DNA of 64,000 nt, taken from Isoetes taiwanensis (lineage: Eukaryota > Streptophyta > Lycopodiopsida > Isoetales > Isoetaceae). Shown here piece after piece: positions 35,281-46,354 of the stretch; position 1 is the first letter of the stretch; each line of letters starts with the position of its first letter. The stretch covers positions 8,672,548 to 8,736,547 of the forward strand of contig JAJEKV010000050.1 of assembly GCA_021234155.1 (NCBI GenBank), written 5' to 3'. Below the pieces are notes generated by a model. The model was not told the origin of the DNA. It did no database searches and saw only the letters and a list, made by a program, of their open reading frames with translations. A program made the translations under genes and the position numbers.

Positions 35281-36928
35281 TGTGACGCTCCCTGCTAAAT
35301 ATACGGCGCCTAGTCGTACACTCCGCAGGAAATCCCCCATCCGGTCCCTCGACCGCACGGGCCCTCCGTCTATCCCGCACTCTGAGACGACTCTAGTGCG
35401 GGAAGGGGACACGAAGGTGTCTTGCATGCACGTGCCCTTCCCCTATGGGCTCCTATCACAGCCGAAGCATAAACTACGTCAGAACTAGCAATAACAATAC
35501 ATCATACTACCTCGAAAGGTAGCCCATCCACATATCCATAACTACAAAGAAGATAATCATATGCCATAAAACATGAGAGCTCCTACCCATGGCTCCGACT
35601 CATAAGGAAGGTGACCGACTGGCTAGGCCTCAAGATAGAGCAGACCGAGTCATAACAATGGCGGGGCTGGCTATAGACAATGGCTAGGGTTGACCACTTC
35701 ATCCGCCCCTCCTGTGCATACTTTGCAGAATGAGCTAGATCGGGCTCTGGCATGGCTCTAGCCTTCTGGATACGCAGTCCCATAGCATCACCTATCAGGA
35801 CTACTCTAGGTTGCATCTCCCCGGTCCATCGAGGCAGGAAGGGTTGCATCTCCCCTTCCGGGGTCTAGAGGTTCCACGGGCAGCTATAGAATCGTGGCGA
35901 CACACGATTCGTACCCGACTTAACCCCCCAAAACAGGAGCCAAGCCAACACTTGCAACTCCTGAGAGGCAGGGCGACACCATTGCCCCAAGAGGTGTCGG
36001 ACCCATGCCCGGCCCACACAAGGTGACCGACCATAGGCCTAGCCCGCTATGGGATCCCCAGTAGCCACGCTCAGCAAGGATCCCCCATCCTATTGCCTCT
36101 AGCCCCGTTGTGTAGTGCTGAGTCACAACATAGCCCCAATAGCCCGGTGGGCTCTTATGCACAGGCCGCATATAATAGGAACTAAGGGATCTAACTAGGA
36201 GCATACTACGTAATGGCTACTAGGTCTCTACCCCCCTTCCCAATACAAGAGGAGCAAACATGATCAACCAACATCACATAACATCATATCATGATAATCA
36301 TCATAAGAACATCTTAACCTAATCATACATATCTAACTTACAGTTAGGGTTCCTTGATTAGAGTTCAAGATGTTCAATAAGGGTTCTAGGATGGCTCTAC
36401 TCTAGATACGAAATACTAACACATCTGGAGTGCTAACTTCCAGATGATCTACTAAGAGCACTACTCTACATACCTGCTCCAGAAGCACTCCCTCCCAATC
36501 CTGGCGTCTCCATGGTCTTCGAATTGGTCGAAGCTGCGCTTGCTCCAAGATCGAATCCACACTCCGGGGGCTGCTGCACTAGTCTATGCCACAGCAAACG
36601 GTGCTCGAAACGGAGTTTCGAGTGCGTAGATGAGTTTCAGGTGCTAGGGTCAGGAAAAGAGGTTTAGGGTTAGGGTTTAGACTAATATAAGTTAGGGTCC
36701 ACATGGGATGCCACATGGCACCAATGGGGTGGGGCCGTGTGGCGGTTGCCCAATGGGATAAGGCCATGTGGAAATGGGCCTTATCCTAAGGTTATCTAAG
36801 TTAAGCATTTAATTTAGATGTGCACCCATTGCCACTTCCTAAGGTATACAAGGCTACATGGGTAGACTTGTATAGTGACGGGTCCAGAATATACGTATTT
36901 ATGGCGTATATTCCCCTGGAACGTCACA
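35281..36928 (-). repeat. LTR of chromovirus 1 (1,648 bp)
   Basis: On the plus strand it begins TGTGACGCTCC and ends AACGTCACA, a 7-bp inverted terminus (TGTGACG/CGTCACA) of TG...CA type. It is followed by TTCTCCCCCCCTT, the minus-strand polypurine tract. A telo-box AAACCCTAA (minus strand; 36670-36678) sits in the same position as in the other LTRs. Confidence 0.88.
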
Positions 36929-37785
36929 TTCTCCCCCCCTTAGGATAATGTTGTCCTCAGCATTACGCTAAGGTAACTACACTACACGCTGCACAAACAA
37001 GATACATGCAACTTCTATTATTCAATCAACACATAGTATAGGCTATATTTATACCTATACAAAATTATATAGCCTTAACAACAGTAATGCTATAGTAAGT
37101 CAAAACATTATCTCATAACATTAGGGTTCATAATTTTTAAGTCTAAATTATGCTTCCCCGCCTCCACGTAATGCGCTCCCGTCGGTGCTCCCCTATGCTC
37201 GCCCTGCACGAGTAGCACATTACATTAGTTAAATTAATAAATTGTGGTTTTAGGGGACCACCCCCCTTACCTACCTCCTTGAGCCGAACTGCTAGCTCAT
37301 GGTTACCCTACTACCTTGCACCCGATCATGGCCCATACGGATTTGAGCTTAAAGAACATTTAAGATGCTCCTATCATCGCCCATGATCAAGTGCTACCTT
37401 GTACTCGATTACCCGGTGTCGAGTACTCCCCAGTGCATCATGCCCCAAGAGTTTCAAGCTAGGGAACGTCTCACGATCCCATCATCGCGCATGATCACTT
37501 AACCTTCACCATGATCCCCCTATGGTCAGGTGTGCGAGCCCCGCATCGTGGCATAGAGATCATCCGACAGATGTCCCATCATCGCCCACCATGCCTACTC
37601 TTCCACTCTCACATGATCCTACTGGTCATGCGCACCTCTTGGTGCGTGTTGGCCTAGAGAATGCCTTAAAGGCGTATCTCATCATCGCTTACACGTTCCA
37701 AGATTCTGGCACATGCACTCTACTAGCTAGAATACATATGCCAGAGCTAAGGCTAACTAAGAAACATACTAAGCTAACCTCCTGG

Positions 37786-39777
37786 CTAGTCGGCGTCGAC
37801 GAGCTCGGAGACGACTCGCCCATCAAACTCCTTCATGAATTCTGGGTATTGTTTCTCCAAGTTATGCTTCAATACCCAGGTCGCGTCTTCCATGGGCAAG
37901 TGTTTCCACTTGACCAAATACTGGAGGAACTGAGACCTCCTAGTCTTCTTGAATGACTTATCAAGAAGCAATTCAGGCACAATTTCAACTTGCTCTTCTG
38001 TCATTTCCAACAAAGTTGGAGTATCCAAAACCTCATCAGGGTTAGGATCGTGCCTTTTTAATAAACTTACGTGGAAGAACTTGTGGACTTTAAGGTGCGC
38101 CGGAAGATCCAACTTGTAGGCCTGAGAGCCCACTCTCTCCAAGATCTTGAACGGATCGGCCCACCGAGGGGCGAGCTTCTTGCAATTCCCAATGTGAAGC
38201 TTAGCTTGCTTCACCTTGATCTTCAACCATACCTTGTCGCCCACCTTGAACTCCCTTACGGTCCTGTGCCTGTCGGCTACACTCTTCTGCCGACTTCTTG
38301 CTGCTAAAAGGTGCCCCCTTACTTCTTCAACTAATTGCTGCATATCTCCTAGCATCTGCTGGGATACTTCGACCTTTGACACAGGATTGTGCCAAGTGTC
38401 TGGGGTGAGGCACTGGTACCCGTAGTTGATCATGAAGGGAGACATCTGCGATGACTCCTGCTTCGTATTGTTGTAGGCGAATTCTACCAAGTGGATGAAA
38501 TCATCCCACTTGGATTGCTTATTCCATACATAACTTCTGAGCATATCTTCGATATGCTCATTCGTCTGCTCCGTCTGGCCATCCGTCTGAGGATGGTAAG
38601 CCGTGCTCATCGAGAGCTTGGTCTGGATCGTGGCAAAACGATCCTGCCAGAATGCACTCATGAACTTAGAATCCCTATCTGAGATTATATCTCGAGGCAT
38701 GCCGTGGAGTCTAAAAATCTCCTTTACAAATAGAACGGCAGTGTCTAAGGCTGTGTCCGTAGTTTTGCAAGGCATGAAGTGTGTCATCTTAGATAATTTA
38801 TCTACGACTACCATTAGTGCATCTTTGCCTCGAAGAGTCCTAGGAAGTCCTGTAATAAAATCCATGCTTATTACCTCCCACTTTGCATTCGGCACTGCCA
38901 AAGGTTCCAAAGCTCCCAGAATTCTAAGCTGCTCTGCCTTGGTCTGCTGGCACAACTGGCATTCCCGAATATATCTGGCTATCTGTTTCTTCATTCCCGG
39001 CCAGAAATAGCTGCTTCGAATCTTGAAATACGTCTTCATAAATCCCGCATGCCCAACTATTGGGCTGTTGTGTGTGTCATGAAGAATTAGCTTCCTTACT
39101 CCTGATGATTCGGGCACACACAACTACAAGAGGTTGCCTTCCTTCCTATAATGTTTGAAGGCTTCCCGTTCCTTATCTGTTCTAGCCTCCTTAGAGAGGC
39201 TTGCCCATACCCATCAGATGGCAATGTCTTCTCAATTTGCTTACCATACCCACTCGAAAGGGTCGATATAGCATTACAATGCGTTCTCATTTCGAATGGC
39301 CTCCTGGAGAGGGCATCTGCAACAACATTAAGCTTGCCGGGCTTATACACTATGTCGAAATCATATTCCTCAAGGAATTCCATCCACCTCCTTTGTCTTA
39401 GGTTGAGGAGTGGTTGGGTGAAAAGATATTGAAGGCTCTGGTGATCAGTATCTAACTGAAACTTCCTCCCCAGCAAATAATGCCTCCAAATCCTTAGTGC
39501 CCTGACAATGGTTAACAACTCCTGATCATGGGTTGGGTAGCATTGCTCCGCGTCGCTCATCTTCTTCGAGTCGTAGACGACTATCCTTCCTTCTTGCATC
39601 AAGACTGCACCTATTGCTATCTTGCTCGCATCCGTGGCCACTAGCTTATCTTTGCTCGGATCTGGAAGGACGAGGACTGGAGCCGTCGTTAGAGCCTCTT
39701 TGAGCTTTTCAAAGGAGGCTTGGACATTCTCAAGCCAAAACTTTGCCCAATTCTTTATCTTATTGCATAGTACAACA
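37786..39777 (-). pseudogene. Chromovirus 1 pol: RNase H, integrase, chromodomain
   Basis: RNase H (39777-39110) has LVATDASKIAIGAVLMQ and DTDHQSLQYLFTQP. A shift near 39110 leads into the integrase. This has the HHCC zinc finger (HDTHNSPIVGHAGF ... CQLCQQ) and the DDE core (ISMDFITGLP; IISDRDSKFMSAFW; HPQTDGQTEQTNEHIE), all catalytic residues present. The GPY-like C-terminal region RWADPFKILERVGSQAYKL comes next, then a chromodomain (FLQYLVKWKHLPMEDATWVL), and the stop is at 37786. The integrase-chromodomain part is one unbroken frame of 445 codons. The chromodomain is thought to steer integration to methylated-H3 chromatin. Confidence 0.9.
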
Positions 39778-39870
39778 TAACTTATAATAACAGGCGATGG
39801 GTTTACAGGCGATGGGCGATGGGAACGCAATGGCCAAGCCGGATCGCTATGGACCAAACTTACAAGCTCA

Positions 39871-40336
39871 GGCCCCTTCATTACTCGCCAGGTATGGCAG
39901 AAAAATCTTGAAACAGAGATGTCTCGGATTGCTCGGCTCTGCAGACGGAACCCTAGATTATATGTTGCTTTGGATACAAAATTTCCCCGCCTCATAGAGC
40001 TTCCCCAGAGGACCCTTCTTGCATTATACTACCCTGCGAGATAATGTTAATCAGTTAAAGCTCATCCAATTAGGTCTTACATTTTTTGATGAGCAGGGGA
40101 AGTTTTCCTAACAAATCTTGGCAGTTTAACTTCAAATTGAGTTTAAACAGAGATGCTCATGCCAAAGATTCTATTGAATTCGTGAGACAGAAAGAAAGAT
40201 TCAGGTTTTGAACACAAAAATTCAATGGATTACAGTTTGTGGAGCATATGACATAGCATATTTTGTAAGGTTGTTGAGCAGGACGGATTTGCCAGAGAGG
40301 AAGAAAGATTTCTGTTGCTACATGCTTGGTGCAAGT
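39871..40336 (+). pseudogene. Relic of a CAF1-like CCR4-NOT deadenylase
   Basis: In one frame 39893-40030 reads VWQKNLETEMSRIARLCRR and then YVALDTKFP, matching the CAF1 N-terminus and its D-x-E-F-P active-site motif, with Glu replaced by Lys. Later pieces in shifted frames are RDNVNQLKLIQLGLTFFDE, then WQFNFKLSLNRDAHAKDSIE, then ITVCGAYDIAYFVRLLSRTD, which includes a G-x-Y-D block. All are characteristic of the DEDD nuclease that trims mRNA poly(A) tails. Stops and shifts make it dead. It has no introns, as is usual for plant CAF1 genes, so retroposition cannot be inferred. Confidence 0.75.
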
Positions 40337-40931
40337 GAACATTTGATTTGGGAAATCAGTAGAGATTGTTAACACAGTCAACATATTGATCAATACTTAT
40401 CCATCCTGCTTTGTTGAGATACATATCAACAGGTTCTTCTGCTTTGCTGAGCTAGATTGGGCACAGATCCTGTTTTGCCTGAGGCGATCCAATAATCTGA
40501 CCTGCATAGATTCAGCTTTTAACTAATGTTATTTTTAAACAGAAGGCGCTTTTGTAAGATTTGCACACGAACGAACGGCTTCCAGATAAGTTTTCTGTTT
40601 CATTTTGAATCAAGGCAATGACCAATTCTGTTAGCTTGGGGTAGCATATATTTTGATTTCAAGACATTGCATTTAGTAAAGACATTTTCTGGCATGTTAG
40701 TCACTCTAATTTGCTCTCTACTTTTCTCTGGTTTTGAGATTTCTTTAGCTCTTAAGTTTATAAACGAGATCAAATATTTCTAGTTTATATTCTATCAAAT
40801 CTGAATTTGAGACAGAGCAGTTTTGGATGAATTGGAAAATTTGCAGCTCTCAAGATGGCATATGGAACCTGCTAGGATGGCTCTGTATATATTTTGCGAT
40901 ACTTCAAGCAGTTCTTTGTGGTATGAACTTG

Positions 40932-41471
40932 CAACGCTGGAGTGTGAGGCGGCTACCTCATAGTCGGACTGCTCTAGACAGAAACAAGTGCAAAAGGGAG
41001 GTTTTGGTGCTGGGCTGTGTGTCTAGCTTTACAGGTTGGCTGACTGGCACATCCCGACAATGCAGCATCTCCTTTCAATTTTGCATTCTGTAGAAAAATT
41101 GCAGAATCAGATCATAGTTTGAAGCAGTTGGGCTTCTCTCGGCGATCTTGGGGAGAATTGGTCGATTACTCTTGACTCTTTTTCTCTTCATTTTTAGTTT
41201 TGCAAGAAGGTTTTGGAGCATTCCGCGACTTATTTGCGGTTTACTGGAAAGCTTGTGCTAAGCTCCTATAGTATTTTATCTAAACAGGAAGATTGGTTTT
41301 AATCATGTAGTACTGGATAGATAGAAGAAGATGTTGAGAAAGGCAGATTAGTACAGAAATTATGGATATGAAATCTGATCTACATGAGATCTTTGTGCTT
41401 AAATTTTATCTGGTCTATGTGAGACCTATGCTGTAATTCTTCCTATCTTTTAATAAAAATTTTCTTTCCTT

Positions 41472-41505
<34 letters not shown>

Positions 41506-41588
41506 AAGTGCAAAATATAGCGCTGAAGTGTGAGGCTGCTACCCTATAGTCGAATTGCTTCAAACAGAAACAAGTGCGAATATACAGG
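40932..41588 (+). repeat. ~65-bp tandem duplication split by a retroinsert
   Basis: 40932-40995 ('acgctggagtgtgaggcggc...cagaaacaagtgcaaaa') and 41520-41580 ('gcgctgaagtgtgaggctgc...cagaaacaagtgcgaa') are about 85% alike. The poly(A) element at 40996-41501 sits precisely at the end of the first unit. Confidence 0.7.
40996..41501 (+). mobile_element. Short poly(A) retroinsert (LINE 3' end or SINE) with ~14-bp target-site duplication
   Basis: AAACAAGTGCAAAA occurs at 40982-40995 and again at 41502-41515, directly after a run of about 30 A residues. The ~470-bp body begins GGGAGGTTTTGGTGCTGGG and ends TTTTCTTTCCTTC before the A tail, much like a plant LINE 3' UTR. No coding sequence is recognisable. 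It is a clean target-primed insertion; whether it is a LINE tail or a SINE is open. Confidence 0.85.
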
Positions 41589-41612
41589 TTTTTATTTTTG
41601 CTATTTAAAATT

Positions 41613-42169
41613 TTGGATATGGGGGAAGTTAAATCTTGGCCATTGATTTAAGCTTAAGAAGGTGCAAAGAAATTGCACCACAATTAATACGTTGGTGAGG
41701 TGGCACCGCATTAATTATAAAGATTTATAAGAAATTAAATGTGAGCTTATGAGGTGGCGCCACCACATATTTTGCTTTTTTATTATAATATTTTGTATTT
41801 TTTACATTGTTGACGTGGCAATCCAGGCGACTTCTTACGAAATGCGATGGGGGAAAAGCTGCATTGCACAGTGTTCTTTTCGAGGCGATGGGGGGAAAGC
41901 TGCATTGCACAGTGTTCTTTTCGAGTCCCCCCATCGCATTTCGTAAGAAGTCGCCCGGATTGCCACATCAACAATGTAAAAAATTACAAAATATTATAAT
42001 AAAAAAGCAAAATATGTGGTGGCACCACCTCATAAGCTCACATTTAATTTCTTATAAATCTTTATAATTAATGCGGTGCCACCTCACCAACGTATTAATT
42101 GTGGTGCAATTTCTTTGCACCTTCTTAAACTTAAATCAATGGCCAAGATTTAACTTCCCCCATATCCAA
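41613..42169. mobile_element. Foldback element with ~241-bp inverted arms and a 73-nt loop
   Basis: The arm 41613-41853 (starting TTGGATATGGGGGAAGTT) is nearly the perfect reverse complement of 41927-42169 (ending AACTTCCCCCATATCCAA). Only a handful of mismatches occur. The loop and adjoining arm hold two direct copies of a ~39-bp unit (GATGGGGGAAAAGCTGCATT...TTCTTTTCGAG). No target duplication is evident. It may be a MITE or foldback transposon; its transcript would form a very long hairpin that could feed Dicer. Confidence 0.85.
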
Positions 42170-45100
42170 CGGTCCAGGGATGTGGTGCATGCCCCCATCA
42201 TATCTGAGGGCCACAATTGCGCCACCTCTTTTTCCCAAGGGTGAATGGCCGAGATCAACACCCATATATAACCTGTTCATGATGCCCCAGCATGTGAAAT
42301 ACGTCTATATATATAGTATGATATGTATATGCATGCTATTATTCAGCAACCTCCCTATCAGGGATCTATAGTGCAACTAGTTGTAAGAAATTTTTACCTT
42401 TGGTCTTGATATTTATCCGCTAGAGTTTACAGATTCCAAATATCTAGATACTTCCTTATAATCCATATAATACTTAGATTCCAAACATGATAAATACTCG
42501 ATTATCACTTAAATTTCTATCTTCTTGTATTCAAGTGGGAAAAGCTCACCTGTCACCATCCAAAACCAAAAACATGTGTTAGTACAGATGCATGGTATGG
42601 GAAGACAGGTGTCACTGCTTTTTATACAACCCCCCTTGTTATCGGTGTCGAGAATAACAAGAAAATTTAAGCTTATTTTTACATTTTCATGCAATATTTT
42701 CAATTCTCAGAACCATTTATGTCCCCTCCACATTTTATTCCTTCCTACTTAAAGACGACCCAAAACAAATATTCAAAATCGACTCAATAATATTATTCCC
42801 ATAGCAAAGAGTTTATGCATTCCCTTAACTATTTTACCAGCTATTAAACAACTAAGATCACAAAATAAAACACCTAGTTTTTAGCCTGGTAAATAAAGCT
42901 GCTTATAATCTCTTCAATACAATTTATATTGGGAATTATCCATGTTCTTACATATTTCTTACATATTTACATATATATACAAGAATTTAGCGCCGGCAAA
43001 GCCGGCGCCTCATGGACTCCTGGGGTCGAAGCCAAGTGTGCGACATGTAGAGGGAGGATGAATCCCCATGTCAAGTGTATACGGCATGAAAACTTTGACT
43101 TGTTTTGCTTGGTTTTTCTTTGCATAATTCCTCTCTCATGTGATATGCTTCACGGAGTTGGCTCTGATTCGTTCATTTTCGCTGAAGGTGCTTATTTATA
43201 TGTTGATATGGCATGCATTATATACGACATACTTGTATGAGTTTAGAAAAGTAGACTTATAGTTTGGACAGGTGGAGCAGTACCAGTAATGATTCTCAAT
43301 GTGTAAGACAAAGTGGTTTTCATTAATTTAGCACGAAATCAAATTATTTCTATTGTTACCTTTTGTTAATAATGGAATTTAGAACCCATAGCATGATGGA
43401 TTTGCGGGTATTGAAGGTGAAACATGAGTATGGACATGAATCAGAAGAATGTGGGCTATTCGACTTTAAATTCTCAACGATGGAAGATTGAATGTAGTGG
43501 ATTTTATGTCCAACAATTGTTCCTTGTTTACTAAGTTGCAATGGCTCAAGGAGGAGCTATGTGACTTAAAAGCAAAGTTACAAATTGCGGATATAAACAT
43601 GCAAAGATTTTCAAAGAGGGTTTGCAATTAGTTACTTATACTGGGTTAGAACAATTTGGTATGCTTCCGCTTGGTTCTCTATCTTTTAGTTCAACAAATT
43701 AGATCAGAATATATAACACTCTAAATAGGATGCACACTTCAATTTCCAAATTCAAAAAGTAAGATATACCCCCATATGTTTAATTTCTCACAACCGAAAT
43801 CATGCTTCAGATAGCATATATTCTTGAAATAGTTTTTCTAAAGTCATTAAAAGGGCGCACAACAGATGTGGCATACCATGGTGCTATGCATGTGTTGCTG
43901 GGAAAGGGTCGCCACTAGATGGGAAGATGCCTGTGATAGAGGTATGTGAACAAAAAAAAAAAAAGTCATGCATGCATTGAATATTGCGTAAGGCGGGATA
44001 TGATGTGTCTCATAGAATGTCTCAAAGGAAATTGAGACGATGTTTTGGGTTACCTAAGTACACAAATCATAGTAATTAACATGTTGCCTTAGGCATATTT
44101 GAAATAATGTCTAATGGGTATAAGCACTGACTATGGATATTGAGCAAGGTGACATCATCATCATCATGTTATATCTCATAAAACGTCTCAAAAAAATTGA
44201 GACGTCTTGGGAATCTTGCAAAGAGGTGGGTGAGGATGCTGTGAATACACCTGCGCCATCCATGCAAGAGGCAAACAGAATAGCTGACCAGATATCTTCA
44301 TGATTCCAGTTCTTTTTAGTGTTTTCCTTTAGTGCTATGAGTTGTTTCCAGAAATAAACTAGACCATTGTATGTGCATAATAAAAGATATAGACGTAGCA
44401 GGACAAAAAGACCAAGTTGCAAAGTCTGTTGTGCAATCTGAGAGGTAAAGCTCTTCCTAACTGTGTACTATATGTCTCATTTGGTTCCATGGCCTGCTTG
44501 CTAAAGCAGAGCCTTCATTGTGCAAAGACTTTCAATACTTGTTAGGAGCAATCATTGTGCAAAGACTTTCAATACTTGTTAGGAGCAATCGAATTTAGCT
44601 GCAACTCAAGAAGCTACAAGAATTGCTGACTTTCATTTGCGCTCATGAATTTATTGAGGAATCCACAGATTAGGCTGGCAAATCCACCAGCTGGGTTTTG
44701 GAGAGAAGCCTATCTATTTGCTTAGTAAAGTCCATAAATTTGTACGAAAAACACTGGCTAATACGTTGCCAATATACCTTTTATTTTTTTTTCCTGTCTT
44801 TCCTTCTTTTTTTTTTTGCGGTTGTTTGCGGCTCTCCGCGAGGGAAGTTCAAGGGTTGCAAGTCCGTGTCCGGACATATTACTAAGACATATTAATAATT
44901 CCAAATACATTGCATTCAAATAAAAGGAGAAACTAATACATTGAAATTGAGTCGGCCCTACATTCAAATAACTCAAGAAATTAATGGATTGAGATGGAAT
45001 CGGTCCAGATTCTTTCCTTAATTTAACCGAGCCTCTCACTTTGTAGACTTGACAGAAGCGGGGGAGCTTCAATCTCTGAAGCAAGCAATGTTCAGAGCAT

Positions 45101-46354
45101 TCACATTGAAATTTTTTCAATCTTGAGCAAAGTATTACGATCCGGGAACTTGTTAGAACTTTATGATCCGAGGCAACAATCTCGGCCGGAATCAATAGGT
45201 TTTGAACCGTAGACTTGTTAAACCAATTAGAAGTCACACGATTTCGTCTTAGTTTTAACCAACACAGGCCAATTCTGATGCTAGGAAGTCATTTTTGTAC
45301 GTGCCTATTCTAATTGTTTGCCTGTTAATCCAAAATACATTTAATCTGCCTGCGCTAAATGCATTTTGCCTTTTCACAGCTGCGAGCCCTTGCCTTTTTT
45401 CTTCCTGATTCAAGCTTTTGTTGCAGTTCCTGCCCTATATGCAACAATCGGCATATTTATGGTATCAAATTTGTGGCCTCGTGGAATGATTGAAGAGCAT
45501 TTCGCACAAAAATTAGTCATCATAGCTGGACCCAGCATTTTCTGCGGTGCAAAATGGAACTTTAGGATGATCACCCAGTAATTCTTTTGCTCAGAACTCT
45601 CAGAAGACACGGACCTGGCATGCGAGTGCTTTGCTCCAAAAAAATTTAAAAAAACAGCGAAAATTTGCAGGCCAAGAGTTAAAACTTCCTATTAATCCAT
45701 CGGATTCATATGATCTCAGGCCGTTTTTTTACTGATGGGTTCCTTGATTTGCCTTCTAATAACAGCCTGCTAACTTGAATATCGTCTTTGGATAAGAACA
45801 TAACTGTGTTCAATCTGAGAGTCAGAATTGTTGCTCTTAAGAGATCTTGCTCTTAAGATCATTGCCTGTATTTCATTTTTCGATCAATATATCAAAACTC
45901 CTTCTGTCTTTCATTACTAGCAGTACCTGCCTTGTTTTGCTAGCAACTTTGTAATCCTCTCGCTATGCAATACCTGGAAATTTTAAGTCCAAAATGGTGA
46001 TCAACAACGCATGCTATAGAAACTCAGAATAACAATGCCAACTACCTTAGTATCATTTGCATTTGCGATTTGTCTGGAATCATTTGTTTCGACTTCTTTT
46101 TTGTATGTGCCAAATTGTCCTCACCAGCTTGTCACTGGAAGAATCCATTGGCAATGACCATAAACTGCCAACTAAATTGTTTTGTAATAGCCTTTGAGGC
46201 CAATGCTCAGCAGATATAGTGTTTCCTGGCTTGCGTATTTTCTCTGGATGGCTTCTCTCCTCTCAATTATAGCATTGTTTGATGATGAGCTCTTTGGCTG
46301 CTAGACTCCAGATGAATAATATGCTCATAGCAGCTTCTTGCTACTTCAACATTT
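42170..46354. other. Intergenic spacer with minor repeats
   Basis: 4.2 kb without a supportable gene. It contains a GC-rich hairpin (42990-43008), an A13 run near 43955, and a 37-bp perfect tandem duplication (44516-44552 and 44553-44589, 'cattgtgcaaagactttc...'). Short ORFs, including one of 159 codons at 44758-45237 on the minus strand, have no recognisable domain or coding character. Confidence 0.5.
42990..43008. other. Perfect GC hairpin GCGCCGGC-AAA-GCCGGCGC, possible Helitron end
   Basis: An 8-bp perfect stem with an AAA loop stands in AT-rich sequence. CTGG (a CTRR match) follows 11 nt after it at 43020-43023, but the next base is G rather than the usual T. The AT-rich approach 'acatatatatacaagaattta' resembles Helitron 3' ends. 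The evidence is weaker than at 10943. Confidence 0.35.

Larger units (their letters stand above)
35281..39777 (-). mobile_element. Ty3/gypsy chromovirus 1, truncated (3' LTR, integrase, RNase H)
   Basis: On the minus strand this copy keeps RNase H, integrase with chromodomain, 3' UTR, polypurine tract and 3' LTR. Reverse transcriptase, protease, gag and 5' LTR are gone; homology to the second element ends at about 39777. It belongs to the same family as the element at 48812-61369, as LTR ends, pol protein and 3' UTR align throughout. Confidence 0.9.

Noticed and set aside
36661-36680. TTTAGGG-like string as interstitial telomere
   Set aside because: Only about two units, present at the same place in every LTR of the family. 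Better explained as an LTR telo-box.
37522-37956. 144-codon plus-strand ORF near the gypsy pol end
   Set aside because: Spans LTR-element 3' UTR and antisense integrase; no homology.
41725-42067. Overlapping ORFs on both strands with mirrored sequence
   Set aside because: By-product of the foldback inverted repeat.
44758-45237. 159-codon minus-strand ORF with Lys-rich end
   Set aside because: The Lys run comes from a poly-T tract; no domain, promoter or conserved copy.
45366-45581. 71-codon plus-strand ORF with a hydrophobic stretch
   Set aside because: Short, isolated, no homology recognised and no supporting splice or promoter signals.
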